Source of the DNA: Bugula neritina
Lineage: Eukaryota > Bryozoa > Gymnolaemata > Cheilostomatida > Bugulidae
Length of the DNA: 64,000 nt
Reading direction: 5' to 3'
NCBI GenBank assembly: GCA_964035545.1
Contig: OZ037772.1
Location: 7,114,889-7,178,888, forward strand
Both the position numbers and the translations under genes were made by a program. The first letter of the stretch is position 1, and each line of letters begins with the position of its first letter. The notes under the pieces were generated by a model. That model saw only the letters and a list, made by a program, of their open reading frames with translations, did no database searches and was not told where the DNA came from. Below are positions 42,741-55,644 of this stretch, piece by piece.

Positions 42741-45700
42741 TCAGTTCTCCTTATACTGCACTTTAAACAGGCGCAGCTTCCGATCACTCCAACAAGGAAC
42801 AGCTAATATGCCATCTTGAAAACTGATCATTCCACTTATGTTTGGCAATTTGTCATGAACCAGTTTTTTGAACAAAGTACCTGTAAAATACAAAAAACAA
42901 TTTCTTCAGATTGTGTGGGCCAGTATTCTAAGCAGCTCCATATTTTTTACTCCAATTTTTCATTATACAAGCTTTTCCATGTTTTGGATTGCTGCAGGGA
43001 TTTTGTTTGATACTGTGGTATTTATATGTTGAGGAATGGAATCGAAGGTAAAGGTGGATTTTTTATTTTGCTTATATCAAAAAACTGTTATATAAAAGTG
43101 TTTCATGAACATACGTAGCAGCTCTGTAACATTTGCTATGAGTTATCTGAATGACTTCAAATTAGTATGAGAGAGTAAATTACCCTCAGGTGAGATGATG
43201 TAAACAGCTTTGACACCATCTGTTGTACCAACATAGATGAGACCATCAGGATCAGAGCAGACACTGTATCCATATGTTACATCTTCACATGTCCAGACTG
43301 TAGTCAGCTTTCCATTCTCTACTTTGTATCTTATCAGTTTACCTTTACCAACTCCTAGCAGATGACCATCCGGTAGAAAGTGTAGACCACGTGGATACAC
43401 ATGAGGATGAATAGTCTCTGTTTGTTTAGTGATGAAGTCATAGATGATCAGCTGATTAGTATCTGGATGAGTCACCACAACATATCTGTCAGAGACTGCC
43501 ATTACTGCTGCACCTTTACTTGTTCTATCAAACTGAAACAGTTGTTGTCTCTTTGTGATGTCACCAGCTAAACACATCTCGACTTTATCTATGTCACCTT
43601 CACTGTGTAGAATGAAGACATTCTGAGGAGTCTCAATCACTTCCGTTATTATCTTCTCACTTGTACTGTATTCACTCAGCTCATTACCATCTCTACTCAG
43701 TAACTGTATTCCATTATTAGTACCTATGAGTATGTCACCTTCTTGTCTGTGATTGGCTGAGTAACATGAATCATCTGTCTCATGTTCAGATATGAATGTC
43801 AGTGAAGAAGGAACTGTTATCATACTGATGTCCAGAAGTCTACTTGTGTCCTCACCTTCAATATATGATGTAAAACTGGTCATGTATGTGTATGTATGCA
43901 TCTGACAAGTCATTCTTATGCAAAATAATGTTGCAAGCTTATTTTAAATTTATTAAGTAGACTAGCAACTTTTACAAATAATAGTTTAACCAAGTTTTTA
44001 CAGCGAGCTTTTCAAATTATTATTCAACTTGAAAGCCGCCTACAGTTTTGGTATTTTCGACATTTATAAAAAATTTAAAATGTCACTGTGTCATTGTTAT
44101 ATTATATTGCGGTTTTATATTATCATTGTCATATAGTAGTAACTCAATTAAATTTTTAATAATCTGTATCCGCCTTTGGTTACATCGAAAAAGAAGATTT
44201 GGTTCATAAAAAGAAAATATTGCAGATGTTATGACTGCTAGTTTTCAGCAAAAGATTCTAACTCAGACGTTGACCAAAAATGAAACAATTGTATTCCATA
44301 TCACATGTGCTTATGCAGCAACAACACTTTACTATTATTGTACTCTATGTTTCAAAATATATTGTATACTCAAGTATTATTGAACACTAGTGTAATGAGC
44401 ACATTTTCATTGAGTGATATTGGTTTACTATCTAAAATTTTAGCAGATTACTCACACGGCACTTGAGTTGTTATTCTAACACATCTTTAAGATCGCCAAA
44501 CATGTTTTTTGCTTAAGTGAGCAGTTAAATAATTTGATAAGCTTTACTTGTATACACATGCAATTACAGCTAATAAATATCAAGTGCTTTGTTGAATATT
44601 CTTTGCATGTATAAGTTTTGCATTACGTTTTCTGAGCTGCAAACATTCTGAGCAATGACTATTTAACTTAATTGAGATCATTATTCAAAAATCTGCAGGT
44701 TATGTCATACACACTATATAGTGTATTCTAATGTTTTGAACTATTTCTGTTTAAATTAATCTTCAGACAACAACTTTGTAAATTTATTATATTATCTCAC
44801 GTATTGTAAGGTCTCCTTATAATAAACCACAAGTAACATATTATATTATATTGTAATTGTAAAGGTGTAATAGCCATTTCTTTGTATGCCTGTGCTTTCT
44901 CAGGATTTGTGGTTGGCAAAGATTATAGTTTTTGTTGCAGCCATTTTTATACTGAGATACCCTTAATCAAAAATATCACAAATAAAGTAATTGTAAATAG
45001 AGTGTCAGCTGCAGGAAACCAAAAGTCAGTAGAAATTTTTTTTTACTCGTTAATTTTGGTTGCATAAATTCCTGTAATTTAGATTCTTATATATTCCATA
45101 CACTAATATTTTAAACCATCTGAATTTATCATTTTTATCTGCATTTTTTTGCTGTTTACTTTTTCAAACATAGTTTATGCAGGTTTGTCGGCCTACTATA
45201 GATCTGAATGATTTAAATTACTTTAAACATATCTACAACAAAGAGCAGTGAAACAACTCTATATACAGCACACTGACACCTTCGGTCAGTGCAAATGAAA
45301 TTTTGTATAAAAAACAAGCAAAACATCATATTATTGTCTAATTTTGAAATAGTTGCAAGTCAATAAATAATTAAATCTTGCAGCTGCATCTGTCTTAACA
45401 GACGTTGATAACAGAAACTGAAACTATGCTGAGGTTAGCTAATCTTTCCCAGTCTACACAGAGTTTCTGAATTAACAAATATCAATTTTTATAACCATTT
45501 TCTCTAGTTTATTTAGTGAACTATTGTGCAAGTATCTGCCAGAATATGGAGGGGGAGAAATAAAATTTAATTCAATAACCATATAATTTATAATTTCATG
45601 ACTACATTAAAGCATTTTCAAACTAAGCGGATTTGCGCAGCATACCTCATATTAGTATTGGGAAAAAAGAACCTATATAATATATCCCAGAATGACACAA

Positions 45701-48578
45701 GAATAGTTTCATGTAATGACAGCTTACCTGTGTGTATCAGAGTTGGTGGATTAGCAAGTTCACAATCATCCAGTTTATCTGCCTCATGTTTGTCCAGCTC
45801 TTCTGCTATTCTCTTTTTCTGTCTAATCTTCTCAGTCACATGACCATCTTTTAGCAGACGAGTTAACTCAGCTTGAGTTTTTTTCAGCCCTTCTTCTCTT
45901 GTCATCAGCTTGGTGAAAAAACCTTCAACCTTAGCTGTCATTTTTTTCTTGTGGTTTCCAACTTTGTCTATCATCTCTTGACTCTCCTGCCTTATTCTTT
46001 GTATCTGCATAGAATTTATAATCAATTTTTTCACCATTTCTTGTCAGCTAATTTTTAAAACACTGAGCAAAGAACTTGATGTTGACAATAACCATGATAA
46101 TATTGTCTCTCAAATATATAAAGCATGAAGCTTCATATAGAAATTTGTAAATAGTGAATACAACCATATCTAATATGTCATGCAATCTGGTTAAATTTCT
46201 GGCATGTTTTTTTGAAAACTTGTTAAGTAAATTTCAACATTGCCTAATTTCATGAACGTTTTTTGCTTTGAGAAGGCTAATAATCTTATCATAATATGAT
46301 TTGCCATTAGGTAATTTTTTGTTATAAAGAGAACATTGATTTTATATTGAAATACTTCCAGAAAATAATTTCATAATTATATAGAATGACTGTACCCACC
46401 ATCTCATCTCTAACTCTTTCTATCTCTGCTGCCATGGCTCTACATTTCTCTTCCTGAAAATCCAACTCTCTCCACGCTTTCTTTTTCAGAGAATACACTT
46501 CATCTATCTTCTGTGAAACTTTCTCCTGTTTACCTCTGAGATATTCATTTACTTCCACTTTCAGAGATGTGAGAGACTTGAAGTCATGTTGACCTCCATC
46601 TACATTGTACATCAAAATCTTACCACAACATTCTTTATTCCTGACTGTATATGAAAAGCTATCATATACGCTATTTTTTGATAAAAGTACACGTTATAAG
46701 TGCACTTTTGAGATATGATGTTCAGCATAGCTTGGATAATATAAAGTATTAGGGTTGTATTGTACTCAAAACACTCTAAATAGTAAAGTAAGGTATGCCT
46801 TAACTGGAAAGAGTAAACAAAACAACTGACTTCCAAATTTATACATTTTTTTCAAGAACAAAGAAAAAACATTATAGAACAATCTTTTTGCCTTTTTGAA
46901 ATACTTATTTTTAATCTTAGCCATTTACAAAATAAAGAAGAAAAAATATGTTTCAAATTCCTTATTTTTAGAAGGCCAAAACTAGTGCTACTCAGAAAGT
47001 GTGAAGTGTTATAATGAATATCTCCATTGTGTTATCCACAAAATGCCAACTAAGCCTATATGGCACCACTAAACATACCAAGAACGCCTTCATGATGACA
47101 ATGACCAGAAGCCTTAGCTACTTTTAAAACTCTGGCAGAATTTTCTTGTGCATCATAGGAGATTTAATATGCTTTTAGTAAATGCTTGACTATTTCTAAG
47201 TACAGATATTACAGACATATTTTCTTATAATTCAACCACCTTTACCAGCTTTTTAAAAGTCATCATTATTAATTTATTAACATTCAATGTGAAGTAGTTA
47301 AGGTAACTGAAGAACTTCACATGTGTTATAGTCAGCTCAATGAATACAGCTGGTGATACTGTAAGAAGGAGCAATTAGCGCTCCAACTTCTAGGTATCTT
47401 AACAACTGATTATTAACAGGTAATCTACAATAATTAACTTTTCTCTAATAGTTGGTATAACTTATAAGTTACTACAATGTTACCTGTACAATCTTCTTCA
47501 TCAATCTCACACTCAAAGCAGATCATTTTATCACATTTCCTGCAAGCTCTCACCAGAACCTCTTTATGATGTTCACATGTTGGTTTGTTGAAGTTTGTTG
47601 GTGAGCTCTTGTAGATATCAATGTCCACTACTTTGTGAGAGTCTCCAAGAAATGTCTTATGGACCTGTAGTAGTTTTAATGAAAATCAATATAAAATAGC
47701 ATATTTACATTGGCAAAATTATCAAAGAATCACATTCATTCACGCAGATATATTATATACTTCAACATTTGTACTATATAACATATTATGGATTTCATTT
47801 ATTGATTTTGTCTATAAAGCAAATGGAACCATAACTATTAATATTGTAAATGAATCAACTTGGATCTACAGTAGTTGATGCATACCTGCTGATGCTGAGT
47901 ACAAAAAATAACTTCACACTTCACACAGTAGCATGTAGCTATTTGGCCTTGACATCCATTAGCTGTGCAGTACAGAGTACCAGAATCACCGGTTTCTATG
48001 GTAACCTTTGGTAGACATTCAATCTCTAGTGAGTCGTAAACTTTCCTGTAACATATTATTGAGCTAACTGTAAATATATCGAACAATTTTGTGAGCAGGA
48101 AACCTACATAACATTTTAGAAATAACAGCTCATACATTGGAAATTCACTTGTTGGCTTGAATTGTTTAAAATGGGAATTTCTGACAAGGTTATTTCAAAT
48201 TACTTATATAATTATACAACTCAATCAGGGACATCTGGGTGTAGTAATTGAAAACATTTCAATAGAGAATAACTATTTTAATACGCGCCTATCAGATACT
48301 TCTATATCATTTTCTTAACTACTGCATCTCTTGTCAGGAAATTCTAAAATTAGACTGCAATGTCTCATAACATCAGCTACGTAGAATATTCTATAGATTT
48401 TACTTTATACTCACCTACAAATAGGGCAGGTCACAGATCTATTTTTACTGTAATGTCCTTGAATACAACCCAAACAGAACACATGCTGACAAGGCAGCTC
48501 TCTTGGATCTCTCATATCATCTCTCTTAGAGACGCAATAACCACACTCATACCATTCTGGTAGTTGTTGGGCAGCCAT
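42741..48578 (-). CDS. TRIM-type gene 3 (RING, B-box x2, coiled coil, NHL-like)
   Basis: Seven minus-strand exons: 48578-48415, 48045-47886, 47664-47484, 46599-46400, 46004-45728, 43855-43184 and 42880-42741. They join in phase into 597 codons plus TGA. RING 1-54 (CGYC, CQHVFCLGC, CPIC), B-box 1 at 55-108, B-box 2 at 109-168 (CEHHKEVL, CRKCDKMICFEC), coiled coil to 327, NHL-like propeller 328-597. Exons 2-6 have the same lengths as in gene 2; only the RING exon (6 nt) and last exon (12 nt) differ. Introns are short (0.2-1.9 kb), so this copy shows the state before transposon growth of gene 2. The acceptor of the propeller exon (ATTGAAG|GT) is weak compared with CAG in the other copies. Predicted E3 ubiquitin ligase, target unknown. 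Confidence 0.88.
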
Positions 48579-49427
48579 CTTGATTGTTCTCTGAACTATA
48601 ATAACAAAACACTCATACTATTTCAAACAGCCTGCATGCTCTTATGCTGTTATCATTATGTAAATTTCATAAACAGAAAAGCCATATTAATTTAAACTGT
48701 ATTGTTTTTTATACTATTTCAAGTCACTAAAATGTGACTCAAACTATTAATAACTATAAGAAAATCTAAAAACTCACTTTTCCAGATTTCAAATTAAAGT
48801 TGCAGTAGGTAGTACATATTGCCAGAGATAATTGATATCAGAGTGGCAACTTTACTGCATGGGGACATCATTATGCGGCGTTTTGTGTCGCAAGTTTATA
48901 TAAGTTCTGAAGAAAATTTTGCATGTGTGTGCGTGTGTGCGTGCATGTACGTGTGTGTGTGTGCGCATGTGCGAGTATGTGTTATATTTGTTGACAGGGC
49001 TTGGTAATTTTATCTGCGTTAACCTAATAATTTTGCATATTTTGTACTTCTTGTTGTTTGAAAATATATTTCTTAATAATAAGCATTCATTAAAGATATT
49101 GTCTATTTTTAAGGAATTAATGTTTTTTGTCCCACATAACTCCATGGAAATTAGAATATTATTCCAGATATTTCATTTTAGCTGTTCTAGCTATTAGCAT
49201 ATTGGCTGTTATTAACAATCAATACAACAGTTATATAGGCATACATAGGCATATTATTATATATGGTACCATAATAAAAAATAGCCTCGATTTGAGAAGC
49301 ATTTATCTGGGGTGAAACCGTAATCATACAAAGTATTTTAATGCAAGCATTGCATCAAATAAACTTGGATCACAGTTGTGTGCTGCACTTCCGGGATTTC
49401 ATGCTTTCACAGGTTGTTATTTGACTA
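48579..49427. other. Upstream region of TRIM gene 3
   Basis: Promoter and 5' side of gene 3. It contains an impure GT/GC tract at about 48920-48985; no gene was recognised. Confidence 0.45.
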
Positions 49428-50080
49428 GTGCTTTTTTCTAGAAAAGAAAAGCGCACAGCCTTCTCTCTTTTAAAAAAATATCCAGAATGTATTGGAAGCT
49501 TTGAACAGCTTATAAAGTATTTTAAGCTACCAGCCATTGCAGCGGCTCAAGTACAAGGATTTGCCTGTAAACTTTATGGAGCCGAGGCAGGAATTTCGAA
49601 TATAGATGGTGTCCCATGTACTGTATTTTGTTCACCATCTAAAATAACTCAATACAGTTTGCCCCCAACAAAAGATGAATTCAATTTGCACATAAAAGGA
49701 GCAAATTGTAAGGCAGCCATTTGGAGAAGGTCAACAACAGCCTATATTGATGAACCACCCCAGAACATAATAGTGGATTGTTGAAAATGGCAGCATAAGT
49801 ACAAAGTGAATGATTCGAGCGCCGGCACCTGAACATGTATTGAAGAGCACATACTGCTCCTGTAAGACCAGCTGCAACACATCAAGATGTGGATGTGAGA
49901 AGTCTCAAATGCAGTGCACTGAAGTTTGTCAAAGTGAGGATTGTCTGAAAATAAGCGCAATTGTGGAAGAAAAAGCTGATGAAACTGACCACAGTGACAA
50001 TTATGATGAGAATACTTTTTCATGGCAAAGTGATTATTTTATACATGTGTTATATATTTTGCTGCAAACAATTTGATTTT
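49428..50080 (+). pseudogene. Remnant of a CXC-domain (tesmin/TSO1-like) transposon-associated gene
   Basis: Two adjoining open stretches in different frames: 49428-49784 (KKYPECIGSFEQLIKYF, PPTKDEFNLHIKGANCKAAIW) and 49810-50076 (APAPEHVLKSTYCSCKTSCN, SRCGCEKSQMQC). The second has the Cys-rich CXC pattern C-x-C-x3-C-x5-C-x-C. Proteins of this layout are repeated in many invertebrate genomes and look mobile-element-derived; that is from memory. A stop after IIVDC and a frame change separate the parts, and the N-terminus is missing. Confidence 0.5.
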
Positions 50081-50289
50081 GATCATCTCTCATGTTTCTG
50101 TTTATTTAAATAATTTTACAAGATCTTGTTGATTTTTTGGTGATGTTTAACAGCTACTGACAGACCAGCAAATAATTAACATAGGCTGTGCTCAGAAAAT
50201 TTCAATATTTATTCATTCAACAATTTATTTTAGGCGGTAACTTTTCGAAATTTACTTTTCACACATCAGCATAAATTCTGCTGCGGATG

Positions 50290-50603
50290 CTTGCAGATTA
50301 ACAAAGAATCTTTTGTTCCGAAAATCGAAGTGCCGACTTTTGGCAAAATGGAATTGGGTAAATAAAGACAACTCTCACAAAAAACTATTCACTACACTTA
50401 AAGCTTTAACAATAGTCACAATACCTAAGGCATTAAAAAGATACCCCAAGCTTAGCTATAATTGAAAGCATTCAAAGCTAAGCGAAAAGCTCAGTTATTA
50501 TTACAGTATTCAAAACGATATGCAATAAGTAATTATAATACTGAAGCACATAATTACTAGAATTTTCCAGAACATCAAGCGACGACTCTCAAAATCTATT
50601 ACA
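50290..50603 (-). repeat. Gypsy 3' LTR (partial)
   Basis: The minus strand begins TGTAATAGATTTTGAGAG at 50603 and parallels the copy at 60708-60341 over about 300 bp (for example GTGCTTCAG and the AGCTTAGCT block) before diverging near 50290. Orientation matches the gypsy genes to its right. Confidence 0.7.
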
Positions 50604-53600
50604 TTCTAATTATTTTTGTTATCGAAAAGAAGGGCGCTTTTCGATAACAAAAATATTTGGTTTACACAAAACAAGACAACATAAAACACACAAAAGTGGA
50701 GAAATATGTAGTTAAACAGAAGAGTACATCATGATTATTCAACTAAACAGACGTGTTACAATAATATAAACAATGGTAGTAGCACACACAATAAATACAG
50801 ACTGGGTGGCTAATACCGGCAGCGCCTAGCTGTCTGGTTTAGTCATTGGAGGTAGTGCACCAGGCTTCCTATCTCTTCTGTACATTGGTCAAGGAGACGG
50901 GACCAGGCCTTGATCGCACTGTTTAAAGCGCTCTCTCGGTAAGGAGGTGTCCTACTCTGCCGGTGACGGGACAACTGTGGGAGGGCCGGCCAAGTCGTCT
51001 CTTCTATCTGGCTGCTTGGTAGTCTGGGATCATTGCCTAGCCGTGCCAATGCAACCTTTCGAAGCTGGGTGATGGTTGGTTTGGTAGTGGTTGTGGTAGT
51101 ACCATATCTGACCAGCTAGTCAGGTAACATGGCCGTGGCTTCATTTTCCTTTTCCTGAGTGGAGTCTAAGCAGTTCATGAGGATGGGGTATTGCCGCCTA
51201 CCTCGACCAACACGACCCAAAAATGGGTGACTGTTGGCCAGGTGACTATGCCTGTCTGAGGGTTGTTGCTTTTGGAATCGTCGTGTACTGTCAGAGCTAT
51301 TTTGCATCCGAGGCTAGAATTTTTTACCTGTAAAGAGTGTACCACTCCTTTGTGAGGACATCTCCATGTGTCCAACATAGTAGTGGGCCAAACAGATGAT
51401 AGACGGCCCTCTCCCCTAACTGCGCCTCAACATAAAGGCGAGTGGGCCCAGTCCCGCTTTTCAATGTGCAGGCATTGCTTGTAGTCCTCCACCAGCTGAT
51501 GGCTTATGTCGTCGGCATTCCTGTGCTTTCGGCCAACACGATGCTCTATCTGGTAGGATAACTCAGCAAAAATCTCGAGCCACTGAGCCACCTGGCTCGA
51601 GGGCTCAGAACATGTACACAGTCATAACAGTGATGCATGTACTGTTCGTAACCTGAACGCTCTTCCATATACATTTGACCAAAAGTGCTTGACCACCTTG
51701 ACTACTGCTAGGAGCTCCTTCCTAGTAGTGCAGCAATTCTTCTCGGCGGCCGAGAAGTTATTGCTGTAATAAGCCACCACAACCTCACTTCTACCTTGGA
51801 CTTGAGACAGAACAGCTCCCTCGCTGTGGTCGTTGGCGTCGGTGTCCAGGATGTACTCTTTAGATGAATAAGGATACGCCAGAACTGACTTTTTTAATTT
51901 TTTTTTTACCTACTTATATTATAGCCAGTATTTACACTGAATTTTGTAACGTGTTGTCATGTTTGTAATATGCAATAAATCAGTCAGAATTGGCACCTCC
52001 ATTAGTCAATGCTTGAGGTGGCCGAATGCCTGCAGCTCTTCCTGTGTCCAGTGCCACCGGACTCTCTTGACAGTTAGCCGGTTTAAAGATTAAGCCACCC
52101 TTGCAAACCCAGGTATGTGCTGCCGGTAGTACCCTACCATGTCCTAGAATGCCCGCAACTCAGAGAGTTTCCGAGGAACAGTCCACTCCTTCTCAGCTTG
52201 CACCTTCTCCGGGTCGGTAGCGACCCTGTCACAGCCAACTACAAGGCCCAGATACGTGACTTCCGGCTGCAGGAGCGCACACTTGGAAGGCTTCAACTTC
52301 AGTCCAGCCGCCCGGAGACGACGACTGACATGAGTCGTAGAATCTGGGGAGATAACAATGACGTCATACAGATAGATTCAGAGGGTCTTCCAGTGTAATC
52401 CACTGAGAACCTGTTCCATGAGCCGCTGGAAAGTTGCCGGGGCGGACATAAGCTCGGATGGAAGTACTTCTCATTTCCAGAGCCCGTCGCGGGGAATGAA
52501 TACTACTTTGTCCTGGGCATCAGGACTGAGGGGCACTTGCCACTACCCGCTAAGCAGATCCAAAGCACTGAAATACTTGCTACTCGCGAGGGCATCCAGA
52601 GACTTATTTATCTGTGGGAGAGAGTAGGCGTCCTGGATGGTAACACTGTTGAGTCTGAGGTAGTCCACACAGAACCTCCAGCTGCCATTCTTCTTCTTGA
52701 TCAGGACTACTGAAGAGCCCCACGCACCGTGGGCAGGTTCAATCAAATCCTGGTCAAGAAGATCCTGTAACTGTCAGTTCACCTCCTTCTCCAGGCCTAG
52801 ACGTCAGGTTGGCTGCATGATCGGGAGATAACCGTAATCAGCCCATGTCTCCATCGCAGCGACTGAAGACATTACCGTACTCCATGAGTAGTTGAGCCAG
52901 TACTTGGCGTTCAGTACAACTCGCACAGTTGTCACACTTATACAGGTCTGCCAAGTGCTCCGGGACTGCTTCTCGACTGGCTCGAGGGGGTTTTCCATGG
53001 GTGTCGGCCGCTGTTTCCGGTGCCGGCCCCACATTTGCTTCTCCACCAGCGCTCCAGCCAATAATCGGATAGGCTTCTTGAAGGGGTTTATACACTCAAC
53101 GAGGAGCTCTCTCCAACAGTTTAGCTAATTCAGGCTTTTTGCCTGTCGGATTGCTTCGTGTGTTCCCTCAACTACTCCCAGACCGGCAATCTTTTTGCAG
53201 CTGACACTGCAGCAAAGAGTTGCCTGGGACCTCTCCAAAACCGTGCAGTCCCACACTACCTGGACTCTGCTCACCAAGGGCCTGCCAAACTTGTCAACAC
53301 AGACAAGTTCCATCTCAACCATCACCACCGCCATGTGACATTGGTGTTTCTCTAGAAATGGCATCCCCAAGATGGTGTCCCCCTTCAGCTGGCTGAGTGT
53401 GAACGCCTCGAGAATCACCTGATCATGGACACCTCCAGGTAATGTGATGATGCTGTAGAAAGGTATACATGATTCGCTCGCCAATGTACCATGTGCACCT
53501 TCGTATGGCTCGAGGCTCGCTCACTCTCGGGCGCCAAGAGTGTCAAAGAGACGCCTACTCAGCAGATCTGTAGTGCACCCAGTGTCCAGTAGGAATGTGG

Positions 53601-54900
53601 CAGCTTTATCCAAAAGTTTTTCTGGGCAGGAAATAGCTGCTTTCATGTGGCTGGGTGCTCCTGAAGCAGTTAGTCTCTGGGGAAGACACAACTTGGGTCC
53701 GCACAGCAGGCCTCTTCTTTATCTTAGAGACAACAGTGGTTTTCTGAGGTTGGGAGTGTAGCTTGGGATGCTCTTGCGAGTAAGCTGAATCCTCCTCAAC
53801 AACATCTTCAGGCAACCGCGCAAACCGGTTACGGAGTGGCCAAGCCGGGGGATTGGGTAGACTTTCTGGCCTTTGAAGTATCCAATGTGCCTGCTACTCA
53901 GTATCAGCAGACTTCATAGAGGCCCTTCTGGTTGTCCTCTGCTCCCTCTCCTGAATGGGGTTGGTTTGGGGCCCACGGTTAGTGGAAGTTACCGTGAGCC
54001 TCAGTGGTTTAAAAACAGTCGTCCTCTCTTGGGGCAGTGCCTTCTCACATGTCCTAACGCACCACATTCCCAGCAGGTGAGTTGCGAGAGGCAGACAGGT
54101 TCCTTCTGCGATAGAGGAGCCCGCCTGTCAGTCTGGTCGCGTTGCAGCTCAGTCACCGTAGCCCGCAAGGCCTTCACCATGTTCATCAACATGGTGAGCT
54201 GTGCTTGCTCTGGCGACTTTGTAGCTGCTGCCACCTGTAAGGTAGAGAGTGTGGTGGTCTTCTCTTCTTTCTCGGCCACCTGGTGGGCAGCAAAGTCCGC
54301 CCCATGAGGCTCATCAACCTGAAAATGAGGCTTGCCCATCTTCAAGGCCATCTCAATGCTGCTCACCTTGGTTATTAATGGTTCGAAAGGATGCATTATA
54401 TACCAAGCGTCTCTTCTCATCTTCTTTGGCCTGACTTAAAGCGGTCTGGGCCAATCTCTCAATAGCATTGGCATAATCTTCTAAGGGCATCCTCCTATCC
54501 CTTCTGAGCATTTGCAACTTGACTGTGGTTTCTTGGGCTGTCAGACCGAAACGACTTTGGATTACCCGCATGACGTTGGTTTCATCGGGCCCAAGAGCAA
54601 AGCTCCTGGCCCAGCCTGTCAAACAGGCCGGGAGTTGGAAGACACGCACTGGTGCTGGCCATTCAGCAATGGTGGCCACATTCTCGAGTTTCTTGATGAA
54701 TTGCTCCACATCGCTGTTCCCTCCAAAAGTCGAAGGCTCGAGGGAGTACCTGTCACAAGGTAGGGCCTAACCAGCCTCTTGAACTTCTCGGAGGGTCGTC
54801 ACCAGAGTCTCCAATGTGAGGGCTTGTCCTCCTGGAATTTCAAGTGCTGATCCTCTCTCTCCCCCTTCAGCTATTTTGTTCTTCTCTCCAGTTAACTATT
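50604..54900 (-). pseudogene. Ty3/gypsy gag-pol, decayed
   Basis: Reading leftward: gag 54840-54001 (MEQFIKKLENVATIAEWP, zinc knuckle CWECGALGHVRRHCP), retropepsin near 53615-53125 (FLLDTGCTT active site, ILGMPFL flap region), reverse transcriptase 52800-52100 (WRFCVDYLRLNSVTI, then YLYDVIV where YxDD is expected, GLVVGCDRVATDPEKVQ), then RNase H pieces to about 51450. The palm motif has Tyr for the first Asp. Stops, frame changes and an AT-rich insertion at about 51890-52000 interrupt it. Integrase is missing or unrecognisable between 51450 and 50850. GC content is near 50 percent, against an AT-rich host. Confidence 0.85.
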
Positions 54901-54919
54901 TGGTATCCCACTGCTGCCA
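54901..54919 (-). promoter_or_regulatory. Gypsy primer binding site
   Basis: On the minus strand TGGCAGCAGTGGGATACCA lies 4 bp after the LTR end (CTACTACA at 54924). It begins TGG as expected for pairing with a tRNA CCA end; the tRNA type was not determined. Confidence 0.6.
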
Positions 54920-55114
54920 TCAATGTAGTAGCTTGTTGATCAAATGTAATTGAGTGTGGAACATAACTCTAATATGAGAAGAACAAGAAGAGTTGTAGTT
55001 GCCAAGAGTATCAATCTTCATTGTGTAGTGGATGTTTTAATAGGTCGTCTGTATCAGGCAAGCTCCAGTAGTAGGCTGAATCTACACTGCGAGCTCACAG
55101 GTTAGAGAAATGGT

Positions 55115-55604
55115 TGTTTCAGTAGCTTTTTGGCAGCTTTCCAAAAACCATTGTGTAACGAAAGCTATTTGTGAAAGCTTTCGCAATAGCTATTTACTGA
55201 CAGTTTTTGGTTGATGAGTCAGTGTAGCTCAGTTTTCCTCCTGCTAAAGATGCAGGCAATCTATACTTAATTGTCAAAATAATTGTGAGTATCAAGTATT
55301 ATATTATCTTTTGTTTTGAACTTCATTAACTAAATGTTTTGTCAGCTATGTAATTAATGTTAAGTTAACAACATGTTTGTAATTTTCATGGTTATAGGTT
55401 ACAGTAAAGTAAAGTAAAGTAAAGTAAAGTAAAGTAAAATACGAGTAAAGTATGAATTCAAATGTGAGTCTGAGTTCAAATATACTGTTGGCAATAGACA
55501 AAAAATAGAGTTGTGACCTGCATCTGTGTCCTCCATCCATCTCCCTTCATTAAGTGAATTACAATACATGGGCATCCGTGCCAAACAGCATCCGTGCTGA
55601 CACA
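55115..55604 (+). repeat. BEL/Pao 5' LTR
   Basis: 490 bp, TG...CA ends, with a (TAAAG)6 tract at about 55405-55435. It is nearly identical to the 3' LTR at 59846-60335. Confidence 0.93.
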
Positions 55605-55644
55605 GTAACAGTTATTCTGAAAGATAGTAGTCTACCCACTCAAC

